Source: an uncultured Campylobacter sp. (GTDB lineage Bacteria; Campylobacterota; Campylobacteria; Campylobacterales; Campylobacteraceae). Taken from it: a DNA stretch of 10,827 bases. The translations under genes were made by a program, and so were the position numbers. The stretch is taken from positions 1-10,827 of the forward strand of contig NZ_CALACG010000171.1 of assembly GCF_937890585.1 (NCBI RefSeq), in the 5' to 3' direction. Numbering within the stretch: position 1 is the stretch's first letter; the number at the start of each line of letters is the position of its first letter. The notes under the pieces were generated by a model, which was not told where the DNA came from, searched no databases, and was given only the letters and a program-made list of their open reading frames with translations. Below are positions 1 through 7,558 of this stretch, one piece after another.

Positions 1-1801
1 GAACATAACTTCGATTTAAATCAGTTGTTGCTTTTAACGCAAAATTTTCAGTATCTTCACTTTTTATATTTTTCACATAGACAATTGTTGTTAGTATAGT
101 ATCAGCTGGAACAATGGTAGTAGTGACTTTTGGTTTGTCTGGTGTGTTTGGTTCTATTTTAGTAAAATAAAAATCCTGATATTCCTTTGGATGTTTTTTA
201 TCATTTGTATTTTTTAATTTTTTTATATATATATCTTCCATATAACAAACTTCTGGCTTATACACTTCAGTTGACAAAGCAATCATGCCGATATTTATTC
301 TATCGCCATTATACGTACCGCCATCAGGCCTAGAGCCAGTGGCTTCTAGCCGAAGTTCTAATTCGTTTTGTTTATTTGTTACAAGATCTGATATATCAAA
401 TATATCTAGATCCATTTGAGCATTATATTTTTTACTTGAATTAGCATGCTCGCCAAATCTAGTAATAGTTGAGTTAAACTGTTTTCGATCTGGATTAAGT
501 GGACTTTTGTATACACTCTTAAAGCCATTTTTATTTATAGCTATATTTTCCCCCTCCACTTCAGCTCTGCCGCCAAAGCCAAGAAAGCTTAATGTCGAGT
601 TTATAGCTCCGTTTCTTGGTGTATAAAAATCACTAAATGTTAAATAATAAATTTGTCTACTATCTTCTGTGGTTGCTCCATATTTAGGATTGATATTAAC
701 CATGCCATCATATAAATTTATGGCTTTCGTTTTTACCCCTTTTTCTTCACCCTCTACACCAAGATCATATACTATTACCAAACTCCATCCACCGAACTGG
801 GCTACGCCTAGAGCAGAGTTCCACTGGCCATCACCATAAAGCACAGCTCCGTAAGGACTGGTTAAATTTTTTGTTTGTGGTTTATTATTTTTATCCCTAT
901 AGTTTAAATCAAACTTATATCTATCTAATGTTTCTATACTTGATGCTATTTGCCCTACTGTAAATTTGCTTTGAGCAATTGGTTGTGCTTTGAGGTCTTT
1001 TAGTATTTGGGTAACATCAGCACTTGCTTGATAAACAAAATATAGTCCAGCCCTTCCAGCAGTATTGTTAGAACCTGCAGGAGGAAGGCTATCAGGAGTT
1101 ATTACATATTCATTACCACTAGAAAAAGAACTTGTCCATTTCACATCTTTTATATCAGCCTTTACACTATGTATCACACCATTTGGGGTTTTAAATTTTA
1201 CACTTGAATAGCCTGATATATTATCTAAAAATTTATCTACTATGGTATTTTTATTAGTTTCAGCCCATGGTTTATATATACTACCACCCCAGTATAGCCT
1301 TGCATATTTTATTTTTTTGCCATTTATATTATCTCTTTCGTATTGGCTTTTGTCATTAAATGTAAAAATCGCACTTGATGAGTTTTTAAATTTGGATGTG
1401 GACGAAAAGAGAGATAGATCCTCTTGTACAAATTCTTTTTTTGCTAACGGAGACGCTATTACTGTCGGATCAAAGTTGTATCCACCTTGCGCATCTATAG
1501 GCTTTATAACACTAGCTCCGATAACATCCATGCCTCCCACAACGCTCTTAAAGTTTATTCTATTTTTAAGCTCATTGCTACCTATATTGTCATCTTTATA
1601 TACGATTACCTTTTCTTTCTTAATCGTTTCTGGCTTAGTTATAGAAGATATATTTGTTATATACAACATATTTGTTGTTTCTGGTGGATATCTTTTTATA
1701 CAGTGCAAAAATCCATCCCCATCAACCTTACTAATATATGATGGCGCACATGCTCCAAAAACATAGATAAAAGACAGAAGAAATAAAAAAAGTGGTCTCA
1801 A
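1..1801 (-). CDS. Large secreted surface protein, N-terminal 600 residues (runs off left edge)
   Basis: The frame is open without a stop from 1801 down to base 1, so the gene is partial. The start is TTG at 1801-1799: GGAG (1813-1810) lies 8 bases upstream and a signal peptide follows at once (basic R2, then a hydrophobic run ending VFGACAP); the first internal ATG is about 45 codons in and would lose the signal. It is a paralogue of the complete gene upstream. Shared landmarks in order are HCIxxYP, YNFDP, YARLYWG (about residue 167), ASADVT (about 259), GGWSLVIVYD (about 337), EVEGENI, FNSTITRFG, DLDIFDIS, KPEVCY (about 512), a Lys/Pro linker, and ENFALKA just before the edge. It lacks most of the extra Cys-rich N-terminal segment of its neighbour. 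The Cys after the signal could be lipidated, but the FGAC context is not a classic lipobox. It is probably exported to the cell surface; exact function unknown. Confidence 0.85.
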   Translation of the reverse strand, partial: MRPLFLFLLSFIYVFGACAPSYISKVDGDGFLHCIKRYPPETTNMLYITNISSITKPETIKKEKVIVYKDDNIGSNELKNRINFKSVVGGMDVIGASVIKPIDAQGGYNFDPTVIASPLAKKEFVQEDLSLFSSTSKFKNSSSAIFTFNDKSQYERDNINGKKIKYARLYWGGSIYKPWAETNKNTIVDKFLDNISGYSSVKFKTPNGVIHSVKADIKDVKWTSSFSSGNEYVITPDSLPPAGSNNTAGRAGLYFVYQASADVTQILKDLKAQPIAQSKFTVGQIASSIETLDRYKFDLNYRDKNNKPQTKNLTSPYGAVLYGDGQWNSALGVAQFGGWSLVIVYDLGVEGEEKGVKTKAINLYDGMVNINPKYGATTEDSRQIYYLTFSDFYTPRNGAINSTLSFLGFGGRAEVEGENIAINKNGFKSVYKSPLNPDRKQFNSTITRFGEHANSSKKYNAQMDLDIFDISDLVTNKQNELELRLEATGSRPDGGTYNGDRINIGMIALSTEVYKPEVCYMEDIYIKKLKNTNDKKHPKEYQDFYFTKIEPNTPDKPKVTTTIVPADTILTTIVYVKNIKSEDTENFALKATTDLNRSYV

Positions 1802-1809
1802 GCTACAAT

Positions 1810-1813
1810 CTCC
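1810..1813 (-). promoter_or_regulatory. Ribosome binding site deciding the TTG start
   Basis: GGAG is followed after 8 bases by TTG. The leader GGAGATT is identical to that in front of the neighbouring paralogue, whose start is ATG. The shared leader supports TTG at 1801 as the true start and suggests the leader was duplicated together with the gene. Confidence 0.7.
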
Positions 1814-1822
1814 ATAATGTAA

Positions 1823-1945
1823 TCATATAATGGCTTCTTGCCAAAATGATGGATTATATCTTTTTGGTTCTAAAGTTATGCTTACTTTTTTAAATTTATT
1901 TCTCTTGCAACTAAATTTTAAAAAATACAAACAACTAATCACCAA
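1823..1945 (-). CDS. Possible 40-residue small protein between the two surface genes
   Basis: This short frame fills the gap between the two large genes. It can start at TTG 1945 (or GTG 1942), 6 (or 9) bases after AGGAG (1956-1952), and overlaps the last two codons and stop of the upstream gene. It ends in TGA at 1825-1823, 21 bases before the next start. The predicted peptide has a short hydrophobic start (VISCLYFLKF), a basic stretch (KRNKFKK) and a polar tail containing EPKRYNPSFWQEA. It is in the same frame as the downstream surface gene, separated by one TGA and seven codons. It may be a translationally coupled small membrane protein, or a remnant. I do not recognise it. Against it: the start is not ATG, the AGGAG also encodes part of the upstream protein, and a frame this long could occur by chance. 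Confidence 0.33.
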   Translation of the reverse strand: MVISCLYFLKFSCKRNKFKKVSITLEPKRYNPSFWQEAII

Positions 1946-4900
1946 CAAATTCTCCTATGTGTCTTTTTGCTTAGATCTTTAAAATTTTCTTCAGCGCCCA
2001 CAACATTTCCAACATCCCCCATGTCTGAGTCTTTTTTTAGTGTCTTGCCGGCCCAGTCTCCGTCTGGCACAAGAAATTTAAGCTTAAAGTCGTTTGTCTG
2101 TGTATTTTCGTCAAATTCATTGCATAAAAGCCAGCTGTTTGCATGCATCTTAGCTATATCAACGACTGGTCTTTGATTACTTACAAAGATGAGCTGCTCG
2201 CCGTTGCTAACTGCGCTCACGTCGTTTCTTAAGATAGTGTTGTTTGCAAAGCAAAAATCTTCAAATTTAAGCGCACCAGCGTTATGAGTAGGATTTGTAA
2301 ACCACGAAATGGTCGATGGGCAAATTTCCCACTGCGCCGCACCATGTTTCATATATAAATTTTTATCACAGCCATCACAATATGCGCCGTAGTAAATTTT
2401 AGCCTTAAAGCCAGAAGCTGGCCCTTCGTAATATGGCGCATATACCCTGCCATAGTAGAAATTTGCCGATGTTTTTTTGGCTGGTGTTTCATATTTGTAA
2501 GACTTGCCATTTATTTTTTTATCCAAATCATCAAGACTAAAGTCATCACTGGATACCGTAAAAGGGTTTTTAGCGTGGTTTATCTTTCTAGCGAAGTTAA
2601 AAAAGACCTCAGCGCTAGCCTTACCCTCTTCAAATGCGCTTTTTTCGATATAAAACATACCTTTTTTAGCGTTAGGATCGGTTGATCTTTTAGTATTTGA
2701 GCCAAGAACTTCAAAAAATAAAATTTCCTCATTTGCCTTTTCAAGCGTGCCAGCATTGCCCTTGTTGTCGGTGAAATTTAGCGGCACTTTATGTAGCTTT
2801 AACTCAAAATTAGCCTCATTTGCATAGCAAGCATCGACATAAAATTTTGCAGGTAGATATTTTTCATCTGAGTATCTATAGTCGCCATAAAGCTCTGGAT
2901 GCAGACCTTTTAATGTATCAGATAGTTTTGCAGTCACATCAAAACTAAGTTTTACTTTTTGCATGCCGTCATTGTCAAGATAAGTCACGTCGTCGTCTTT
3001 TACGATTTTTAAATTGCTTATTTGCATATCTTCTGGGATAAATTGAAACGTAACATTGCCTTCTTTTTTGAGCTCGATATCACAGCTAACCCTACCGATA
3101 CCATCTGGATCATCTGCTGGATTGTTTGGATCAAACGCTGGTTTTCTATATTTTTTCACACAGTCATCGCCTCTTGGTGAAGCGTGCTGATCTGTTGAAG
3201 TATAACTGCTATCTACTACATAAAAAGTTGTATCACCTATATCTGAGTATGAAAAGCCATCGTTGCTATTTGCACTGCGTGTGATCTTGCCAAGTCCTCC
3301 GCTTGCCTCTGTAAAATTTACATTTAGTCTGTTTTTGCTATCTAAAATGGCATTACAGACGTTACCATTTTTAGCTATAAGGCTTGCGTATAGACTATTT
3401 GCATAGCCTCTTGCTAGATCGCTATCGTTTGGCTTCATAGCAGCAAGCGAAATGGCGTCATTATATGTCTCTCCGCCAGTAAAAGACTTTGTTGAAGCAC
3501 TCATAATAGTACCTGCCTCATTGTCCCAGAGCCTAAAGTGGCTTGGTCTAACGGCAAAGTCATCTAAATTTTCACATACTGTGATTTTATCTGGTGCTGT
3601 AGGATCTGTTTTTTTCTTAGGGTTAGGGTGTGAAATTCTAAATTTAAGGCTTTTATATGCCCTATCTACTTTAATATCTTTTAATAAAACCTCACTCTCT
3701 TTATCGCTGAAATTTATATCTTTTTCATATAAATTTGATGTGGCGTCACATGATGTAACCAACTCAACCTTTACATTTACTAGAGAGTCTGGTGCTTTTT
3801 TACTGCCATCTTCTCCGTAGTTTGTGATATAGATATCAAATGGCTTTGAGACTATCTGGGTTAAAAGTCTGTTTTTAAAAGCCCCTGTGCCATCATCTGG
3901 CTTGCTACTTGGTATGAAGTCGTTTGGCTCGTCTTCTCCTTCTATTACGATGTTGTATTCATATGTATCGCATTTTTTAATGTATGTATCATAAGGTTCT
4001 ATTTTATTAGAATTTACAACCATTGATTTATAGCTATGTCCTTTAAAGACTTTAGGCTTTTTATTATTTGGCGACTGATCAAAATTAGTGTCGAATGCTA
4101 CATAGGCGTAGTTACCATTACTTTTTTTAATCAACCCGCCTTTATTGGTATTTGAGCCTTCCCCCAAGAAAAAGGTTAGTTCATTGCCGTTTAGCTTTTG
4201 TAGTTTTGTATTGTCTTTGTTGTAGTAATTATCTTTCAGCATATCCCGAAGATTATCCATCATCGTTGACGTATTTATATTTGGAACTACATATGTTGTC
4301 TCTTGAATGTATTCTTGACTTGAAGCTGTAATGGCCTTTAAAGCAAAATTTTCAGCATCTTCATTGGGTGATTTATTTTTTATCCGAACTACTGTTGTTA
4401 AGTTGGCATCTTTTGAAACCTTTTCTAGTTTATTTGGTTTTAATTTAGTAAAAACAAATTTGTCATAATGTTTATTTTCGGGCTTGTTTGGTTTATTTGG
4501 CTCTTTCTTGTTTGGTTTATTTGGCTCTTTTTTGTATATATACTCATCATAGCAAACTTCTGGTCTATACATACGACTAGAAAAACCAACTAAGGCTAAA
4601 TTTGGACGATCAGCATTTACTATTTTAATTCCGCCCTTGTTTAACAAGGTCGATGCAACTGTAAAACGCATCTGGACTGCTGGATCTTTATTTTCTATAA
4701 AATTTGAGATATCAAATATATCTAGGTCAATTTGATTAGTAAAATTCTTGTCAGGATTTATAAGCTTTCCAAATTTTGTCATAGTTGAGTTAAACTGATT
4801 GCCTTTTTTGTTGTTTTCGCTGGTTACACTCTTAAAGAGAACATTATGCTCTGTCTTTATCTCTATATCATCACCCTCAACCTCCCTTTTGGCACCAAAA

Positions 4901-6348
4901 GAGAGCATCGTAAGTGTAGCACCTATATCTCCATGTTTTGGATTATTAAGATTAGTAAAATCAACATCTATGTTGGAAGTTTTTGGTTTAGAAGGCCCTT
5001 TTTTAAGTTCATCATTTGTAAGCCACTCTGGAGCAAGCTTTTCAAGACCGTCAAATATACTAACCATCCTTGGTTCTATATTATTTTCTCTGGCAGTTTC
5101 ATCATCAAAATCATAGATGATAACCAGACTCCACCCAGCATATTGAGCTGGATGTGTCTGCATCCAATATCCGCCATTTTTATTTTTATTAACTGGCGAA
5201 AACAATAATGAACCCCATACTCCTCCTAAATCGACTTGTGTTCCATATCTACTAAAATACCTATCACTATCTTCTAGTAAATCGTATTTAAAAGGAGTAT
5301 TCGTAGCTCTGATATTTCCAGCAGAAAAAGTTCTCTCCTCTTTTGTTATTCCAAGACTCTTTTGAACGATCTTTGTTACATCAGCACTTGCAACATATAC
5401 GTAGCTTATGCCAGCTTTTACAGCCGTTTTGTGGTGCTCTTTTGGATCTCCATCGTATGCTTCAAAAGTCATTGACTTTGGTCGATACTCGCTAAATGAA
5501 CCTGTCCAAAAGATGTCTTCTGGTTTGGCGTCTATCGTTATGGCTTGTTCTTCACCAGGAACCTTAAAGTCTATCCTGCTATATCCTTTTATAAAGTTCA
5601 ATGCATTTGATATAAAATCTGACGCTACTTCATTTTTAAATTTCCAGTTTTGATAGATAGAACTACCCCAGTATAGTCTGGCATAGACCACGTTTTTGCC
5701 AGTTAGATATTTTTGTATATAAGTGTTCTTTTCGCTAAAGCTAAAAGTAGATGAGGCCGAGTTTTGGCAATAACTAAGCTTATTGGGATTATAAATAAAA
5801 TCACTTTGACACTGCGTATAGTTACTAACACTAAAGCTACCATCATTTTTAAAAATTTTTTCAGAATAAACCGATGATTTATTATTAGTTGGGCTAGGAT
5901 CAAAGTTATATTCGCCATCTCTCTGGATCATAACAGTAGCACCTATGGTGGCCATGTCGCCATTTACTCTTGTATTTAGTTTGCCATTTATAACTCTTTG
6001 TTTTAGTCCTACTGAAGAATGGTCATCAACAGCAGTTTTTAATGACTTAAATCCGTTTGAAATATAACCATGAAAGTGATCTTGCGCTAGCGAAGAAAAA
6101 AGAGGGAAAGGTTTTGTATCTACTGTCCAAGTTCTAGGATAGGTCGTTATGCAGTGAGGGATATTTTTAGAAGAACCATCAATATACTCTTCAATATCTG
6201 TAAAACATAAATACTGCACCTTGGTGCTATTTTCATTATAAGGTTTAGTAACTTTACAACCGATAGACTTTGCCTCGTCTGGCGTGCATTCCCTAGGCGC
6301 ACACCAACTAAATGCAATAATAAAGAAAAGAAGACATATAGTTTTCAT
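1939..6348 (-). CDS. Very large secreted surface protein (1469 aa), MshQ/DUF6701-like C-terminal half
   Basis: The chosen start is ATG 6348-6346, 6 bases after AAGGAG; an in-frame start ten codons earlier has no ribosome site and would bury the signal peptide. Residues 1-16 form a signal sequence (MKTICLL, then FFIIAFSW) followed by CAP. Residues about 16-70 are Cys-rich. Residues about 125-600 form a module shared with the neighbouring paralogue: ARLYWG (223), ASADVT (320), GWSLVIIYDF (405), a DGLE motif (433), DLDIFDIS (541), RPEVCY (595). A linker with two KEPNKPN repeats (607-622) follows, then ENFALKA (666). The second half has FAVRPSHFRL (931), NFYYGRVYAPYYEGP (1296), a CDGC pair (1324-1327) and a tail with FLVPDGDWAG. 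These C-terminal motifs recall, from memory, DUF6701/MshQ proteins linked to type IV pili. The protein after its signal has 21 cysteines, so disulfides are likely. No transmembrane anchor or autotransporter barrel is evident. An adhesin or pilus-associated role is inference. Confidence 0.88.
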   Translation of the reverse strand: MKTICLLFFIIAFSWCAPRECTPDEAKSIGCKVTKPYNENSTKVQYLCFTDIEEYIDGSSKNIPHCITTYPRTWTVDTKPFPLFSSLAQDHFHGYISNGFKSLKTAVDDHSSVGLKQRVINGKLNTRVNGDMATIGATVMIQRDGEYNFDPSPTNNKSSVYSEKIFKNDGSFSVSNYTQCQSDFIYNPNKLSYCQNSASSTFSFSEKNTYIQKYLTGKNVVYARLYWGSSIYQNWKFKNEVASDFISNALNFIKGYSRIDFKVPGEEQAITIDAKPEDIFWTGSFSEYRPKSMTFEAYDGDPKEHHKTAVKAGISYVYVASADVTKIVQKSLGITKEERTFSAGNIRATNTPFKYDLLEDSDRYFSRYGTQVDLGGVWGSLLFSPVNKNKNGGYWMQTHPAQYAGWSLVIIYDFDDETARENNIEPRMVSIFDGLEKLAPEWLTNDELKKGPSKPKTSNIDVDFTNLNNPKHGDIGATLTMLSFGAKREVEGDDIEIKTEHNVLFKSVTSENNKKGNQFNSTMTKFGKLINPDKNFTNQIDLDIFDISNFIENKDPAVQMRFTVASTLLNKGGIKIVNADRPNLALVGFSSRMYRPEVCYDEYIYKKEPNKPNKKEPNKPNKPENKHYDKFVFTKLKPNKLEKVSKDANLTTVVRIKNKSPNEDAENFALKAITASSQEYIQETTYVVPNINTSTMMDNLRDMLKDNYYNKDNTKLQKLNGNELTFFLGEGSNTNKGGLIKKSNGNYAYVAFDTNFDQSPNNKKPKVFKGHSYKSMVVNSNKIEPYDTYIKKCDTYEYNIVIEGEDEPNDFIPSSKPDDGTGAFKNRLLTQIVSKPFDIYITNYGEDGSKKAPDSLVNVKVELVTSCDATSNLYEKDINFSDKESEVLLKDIKVDRAYKSLKFRISHPNPKKKTDPTAPDKITVCENLDDFAVRPSHFRLWDNEAGTIMSASTKSFTGGETYNDAISLAAMKPNDSDLARGYANSLYASLIAKNGNVCNAILDSKNRLNVNFTEASGGLGKITRSANSNDGFSYSDIGDTTFYVVDSSYTSTDQHASPRGDDCVKKYRKPAFDPNNPADDPDGIGRVSCDIELKKEGNVTFQFIPEDMQISNLKIVKDDDVTYLDNDGMQKVKLSFDVTAKLSDTLKGLHPELYGDYRYSDEKYLPAKFYVDACYANEANFELKLHKVPLNFTDNKGNAGTLEKANEEILFFEVLGSNTKRSTDPNAKKGMFYIEKSAFEEGKASAEVFFNFARKINHAKNPFTVSSDDFSLDDLDKKINGKSYKYETPAKKTSANFYYGRVYAPYYEGPASGFKAKIYYGAYCDGCDKNLYMKHGAAQWEICPSTISWFTNPTHNAGALKFEDFCFANNTILRNDVSAVSNGEQLIFVSNQRPVVDIAKMHANSWLLCNEFDENTQTNDFKLKFLVPDGDWAGKTLKKDSDMGDVGNVVGAEENFKDLSKKTHRRICW
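4483..4530 (-). repeat. Two perfect 24-bp tandem repeats, in frame
   Basis: Positions 4483-4506 and 4507-4530 are identical. Each copy encodes eight residues reading KEPNKPNK in permuted form, giving a proline/lysine linker between the N-terminal module and the middle of the large surface protein. The paralogue has an unrepeated Lys/Pro linker at the same place. Because the unit is a multiple of three, gain or loss of copies would change linker length without breaking the frame. Confidence 0.9.
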
Positions 6349-6353
6349 TGTAA

Positions 6354-6381
6354 TCTCCTTGATACAAAAGAAAACCAAGGA
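6354..6381 (-). promoter_or_regulatory. Possible hairpin covering the ribosome site of the large surface gene
   Basis: On the minus strand TCCTTG (6381-6376) can pair with CAAGGA (6361-6356) across a 14-base loop. The 3' arm contains most of the AAGGAG ribosome site (6360-6355). Such a stem could limit translation until opened. Six pairs is a weak stem, so this is a candidate only. Confidence 0.3.
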
Positions 6382-6406
6382 TTGTTTTTAAAAGCCTCCC
6401 TGCGAC

Positions 6407-6790
6407 TTACTTTTGTATAAAATTTTCTATCATCTCAGCTTGTCCGTATTGTGGATATTTGTTTACATCCAAAACCACTTGAGACAAGGTCATATTGTCC
6501 ATATTACAAACGATAGGAGCTACGAAATTTACGGTTGATTTCTCAAGCGGAAGCGCAACTACTATGATGTTATAAATTCTAAGTTGCGAGCTCTCTTTGA
6601 TCTCCATAAGCTCTTCATAATAACTTGGTATGTCAAATTCGTAGCTTCTTAATGCAAAAGGATTTATCATTGTAAAAGATGTTTCGTCATCTTTACTTGC
6701 TAACTTAACAAAAAATTTATCAAGCTCAATCAGTTCCATCGTCTTGATATGCTCAAAGCCTAAAATAGGGCTTTTAACACTAAAAATCAT
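6407..6790 (-). CDS. fliW: Flagellar assembly factor FliW
   Basis: The predicted protein has 127 residues, the usual FliW length (about 130-150). Family landmarks are VKSPILGFE near the N-terminus, a central [13 protein letters not shown] block (residues 43-55), [20 protein letters not shown] (74-93) and a C-terminal YPQY followed by an acidic/hydrophobic helix. FliW binds flagellin and the translational repressor CsrA. When flagellin is exported, freed FliW sequesters CsrA and relieves repression of flagellin mRNA; in C. jejuni this controls flaA. AGGAG (6800-6796) lies 5 bases before the ATG. It is transcribed away from bamD. The large surface gene follows after only 58 bases with no obvious terminator, so co-transcription is possible. 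In C. jejuni, from memory, proC follows fliW instead. Confidence 0.95.
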   Translation of the reverse strand: MIFSVKSPILGFEHIKTMELIELDKFFVKLASKDDETSFTMINPFALRSYEFDIPSYYEELMEIKESSQLRIYNIIVVALPLEKSTVNFVAPIVCNMDNMTLSQVVLDVNKYPQYGQAEMIENFIQK

Positions 6791-6818
6791 ACTAACTCCT
6801 GTTTTGTAAAATTGCCTT

Positions 6819-6829
6819 ATTTTAGCATA
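6819..6829 (-). promoter_or_regulatory. Candidate extended -10 promoter element for fliW
   Basis: The minus strand reads TATGC then TAAAAT (6824-6819), an extended -10 of the Campylobacter sigma-70 type (TGn before the hexamer) preceded by A/T runs. It lies about 29 bases upstream of the fliW start codon. No good -35 is seen, which is normal for this group. Confidence 0.5.
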
Positions 6830-6839
6830 GTTTTAAAAA

Positions 6840-6880
6840 ATTTATACAAAAATAATGGCAAAAAATGTAGAATACGTGAA
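6840..6880 (+). promoter_or_regulatory. Likely promoter region for bamD-lon
   Basis: The AT-rich segment upstream of bamD has several -10-like hexamers, including TATACA near 6843, AATAAT at 6851 and TAGAAT at 6868-6873. Because fliW runs the other way, the bamD-lon transcript must start here or within fliW. I cannot tell which hexamer is used. Confidence 0.35.
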
Positions 6881-6902
6881 TTTAAACTTTTTAAGGAAAA
6901 GC

Positions 6903-7550
6903 ATGAAAAGATTTTCTAAATTTCTAGCAGTTGTGGCTCTTTTAGGGCTTTTTAGTGGTTGTGCTGAAAAATACACCGAACTTTACAATCTAAGCCCAGA
7001 CGAGTGGTACGCTCAGGTCATCGCTGACATCAAAGATGGCGACTTGGAGTCAGCTGATAAACACTACGTTTCAATGGCTAGCGAGCACGTTGCAAGCCCA
7101 CTTTTGGAGCAAATTTTACTCATCCTTGCCCAAGCTCATGCAAATGACGAAGAGTATCTCATGGCAAATCACTATCTTGATGAGTACATCAAAAGATACG
7201 GCGACAACGGCCCAAAAACAGAATTTGCTCAGTATCTAAAGATAAAAGCAAATTTTGACTCATTTACCCAACCAAACCGCAACCAAAAGCTCATGGAGGA
7301 TAGCGTAACTGAGATCGAGAAATTTCTTTATATGTATCCAAATACCGAGTATAAGCCACTTATCGAGACTATGCTTATCAAATTTAAACTAGCGCTTTAC
7401 TTCTTAGATATGCAAATAGCAGATCTTTACAAGAGAACTGGCCGTGACGTTTCGGCTAAAATTTACGAGCAAAAGCTAGAAGAGTCGCCGTTTAAAAACT
7501 CAGACCTTATCAAACCTGACGTGGCATGGTATAGAAAACTGTTTGAATAG
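6903..7550 (+). CDS. bamD: Outer membrane assembly lipoprotein, BamD family
   Basis: The predicted protein has 215 residues. It begins with a lipoprotein signal: basic start MKRFSK, a hydrophobic run, then LFSGC with Cys20 as the lipidated residue. The mature part is helical and TPR-like (alternating segments such as [32 protein letters not shown] and the later tyrosine-rich helices), as in BamD/ComL/YfiO. It would be anchored in the outer membrane facing the periplasm and work with BamA in inserting beta-barrel proteins. The start at 6903 is preferred: AAGGA (6893-6897) is 5 bases upstream and the signal peptide begins there. An in-frame ATG at 6855 would add 16 polar residues before the signal. 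It is the first gene of a pair with lon. The same gene order (Cj1074c beside lon) is recalled for C. jejuni. Confidence 0.9.
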   Translation: MKRFSKFLAVVALLGLFSGCAEKYTELYNLSPDEWYAQVIADIKDGDLESADKHYVSMASEHVASPLLEQILLILAQAHANDEEYLMANHYLDEYIKRYGDNGPKTEFAQYLKIKANFDSFTQPNRNQKLMEDSVTEIEKFLYMYPNTEYKPLIETMLIKFKLALYFLDMQIADLYKRTGRDVSAKIYEQKLEESPFKNSDLIKPDVAWYRKLFE

Positions 7551-7553
7551 GAG
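7549..7553 (+). promoter_or_regulatory. Ribosome binding site of lon, overlapping the bamD stop
   Basis: AGGAG begins inside the TAG stop of the upstream gene and lies 5 bases before TTG at 7559. The arrangement fixes the TTG start and implies translational coupling of bamD and lon. Confidence 0.8.
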
Positions 7554-7558
7554 AAATT

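Noticed and set aside
1242..1766. Plus-strand open frames across 1242-1766
   Set aside because: They are antisense to the partial surface gene, which has a continuous frame, ribosome site, signal peptide and paralogue.
1825..1859. Inverted repeat ATATAAT/ATTATAT between the surface genes as a terminator
   Set aside because: The arms are AT-only with a 21-base loop and no T-run; likely chance in AT-rich DNA.
3452..5653. Several plus-strand and one minus-strand (5703-5918) frames inside the large surface gene
   Set aside because: They lie wholly within the 1469-codon gene in other frames, have low-complexity or hydrophobic translations and no ribosome sites.
6349..6378. Earlier in-frame start for the large surface gene (ten more codons)
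   Set aside because: It would place polar residues before the signal peptide and ignores the well-spaced AAGGAG before the ATG at 6348.
6855..6902. Upstream ATG for bamD adding 16 residues
   Set aside because: No ribosome site, and it would precede the lipoprotein signal with a polar stretch within the promoter region.
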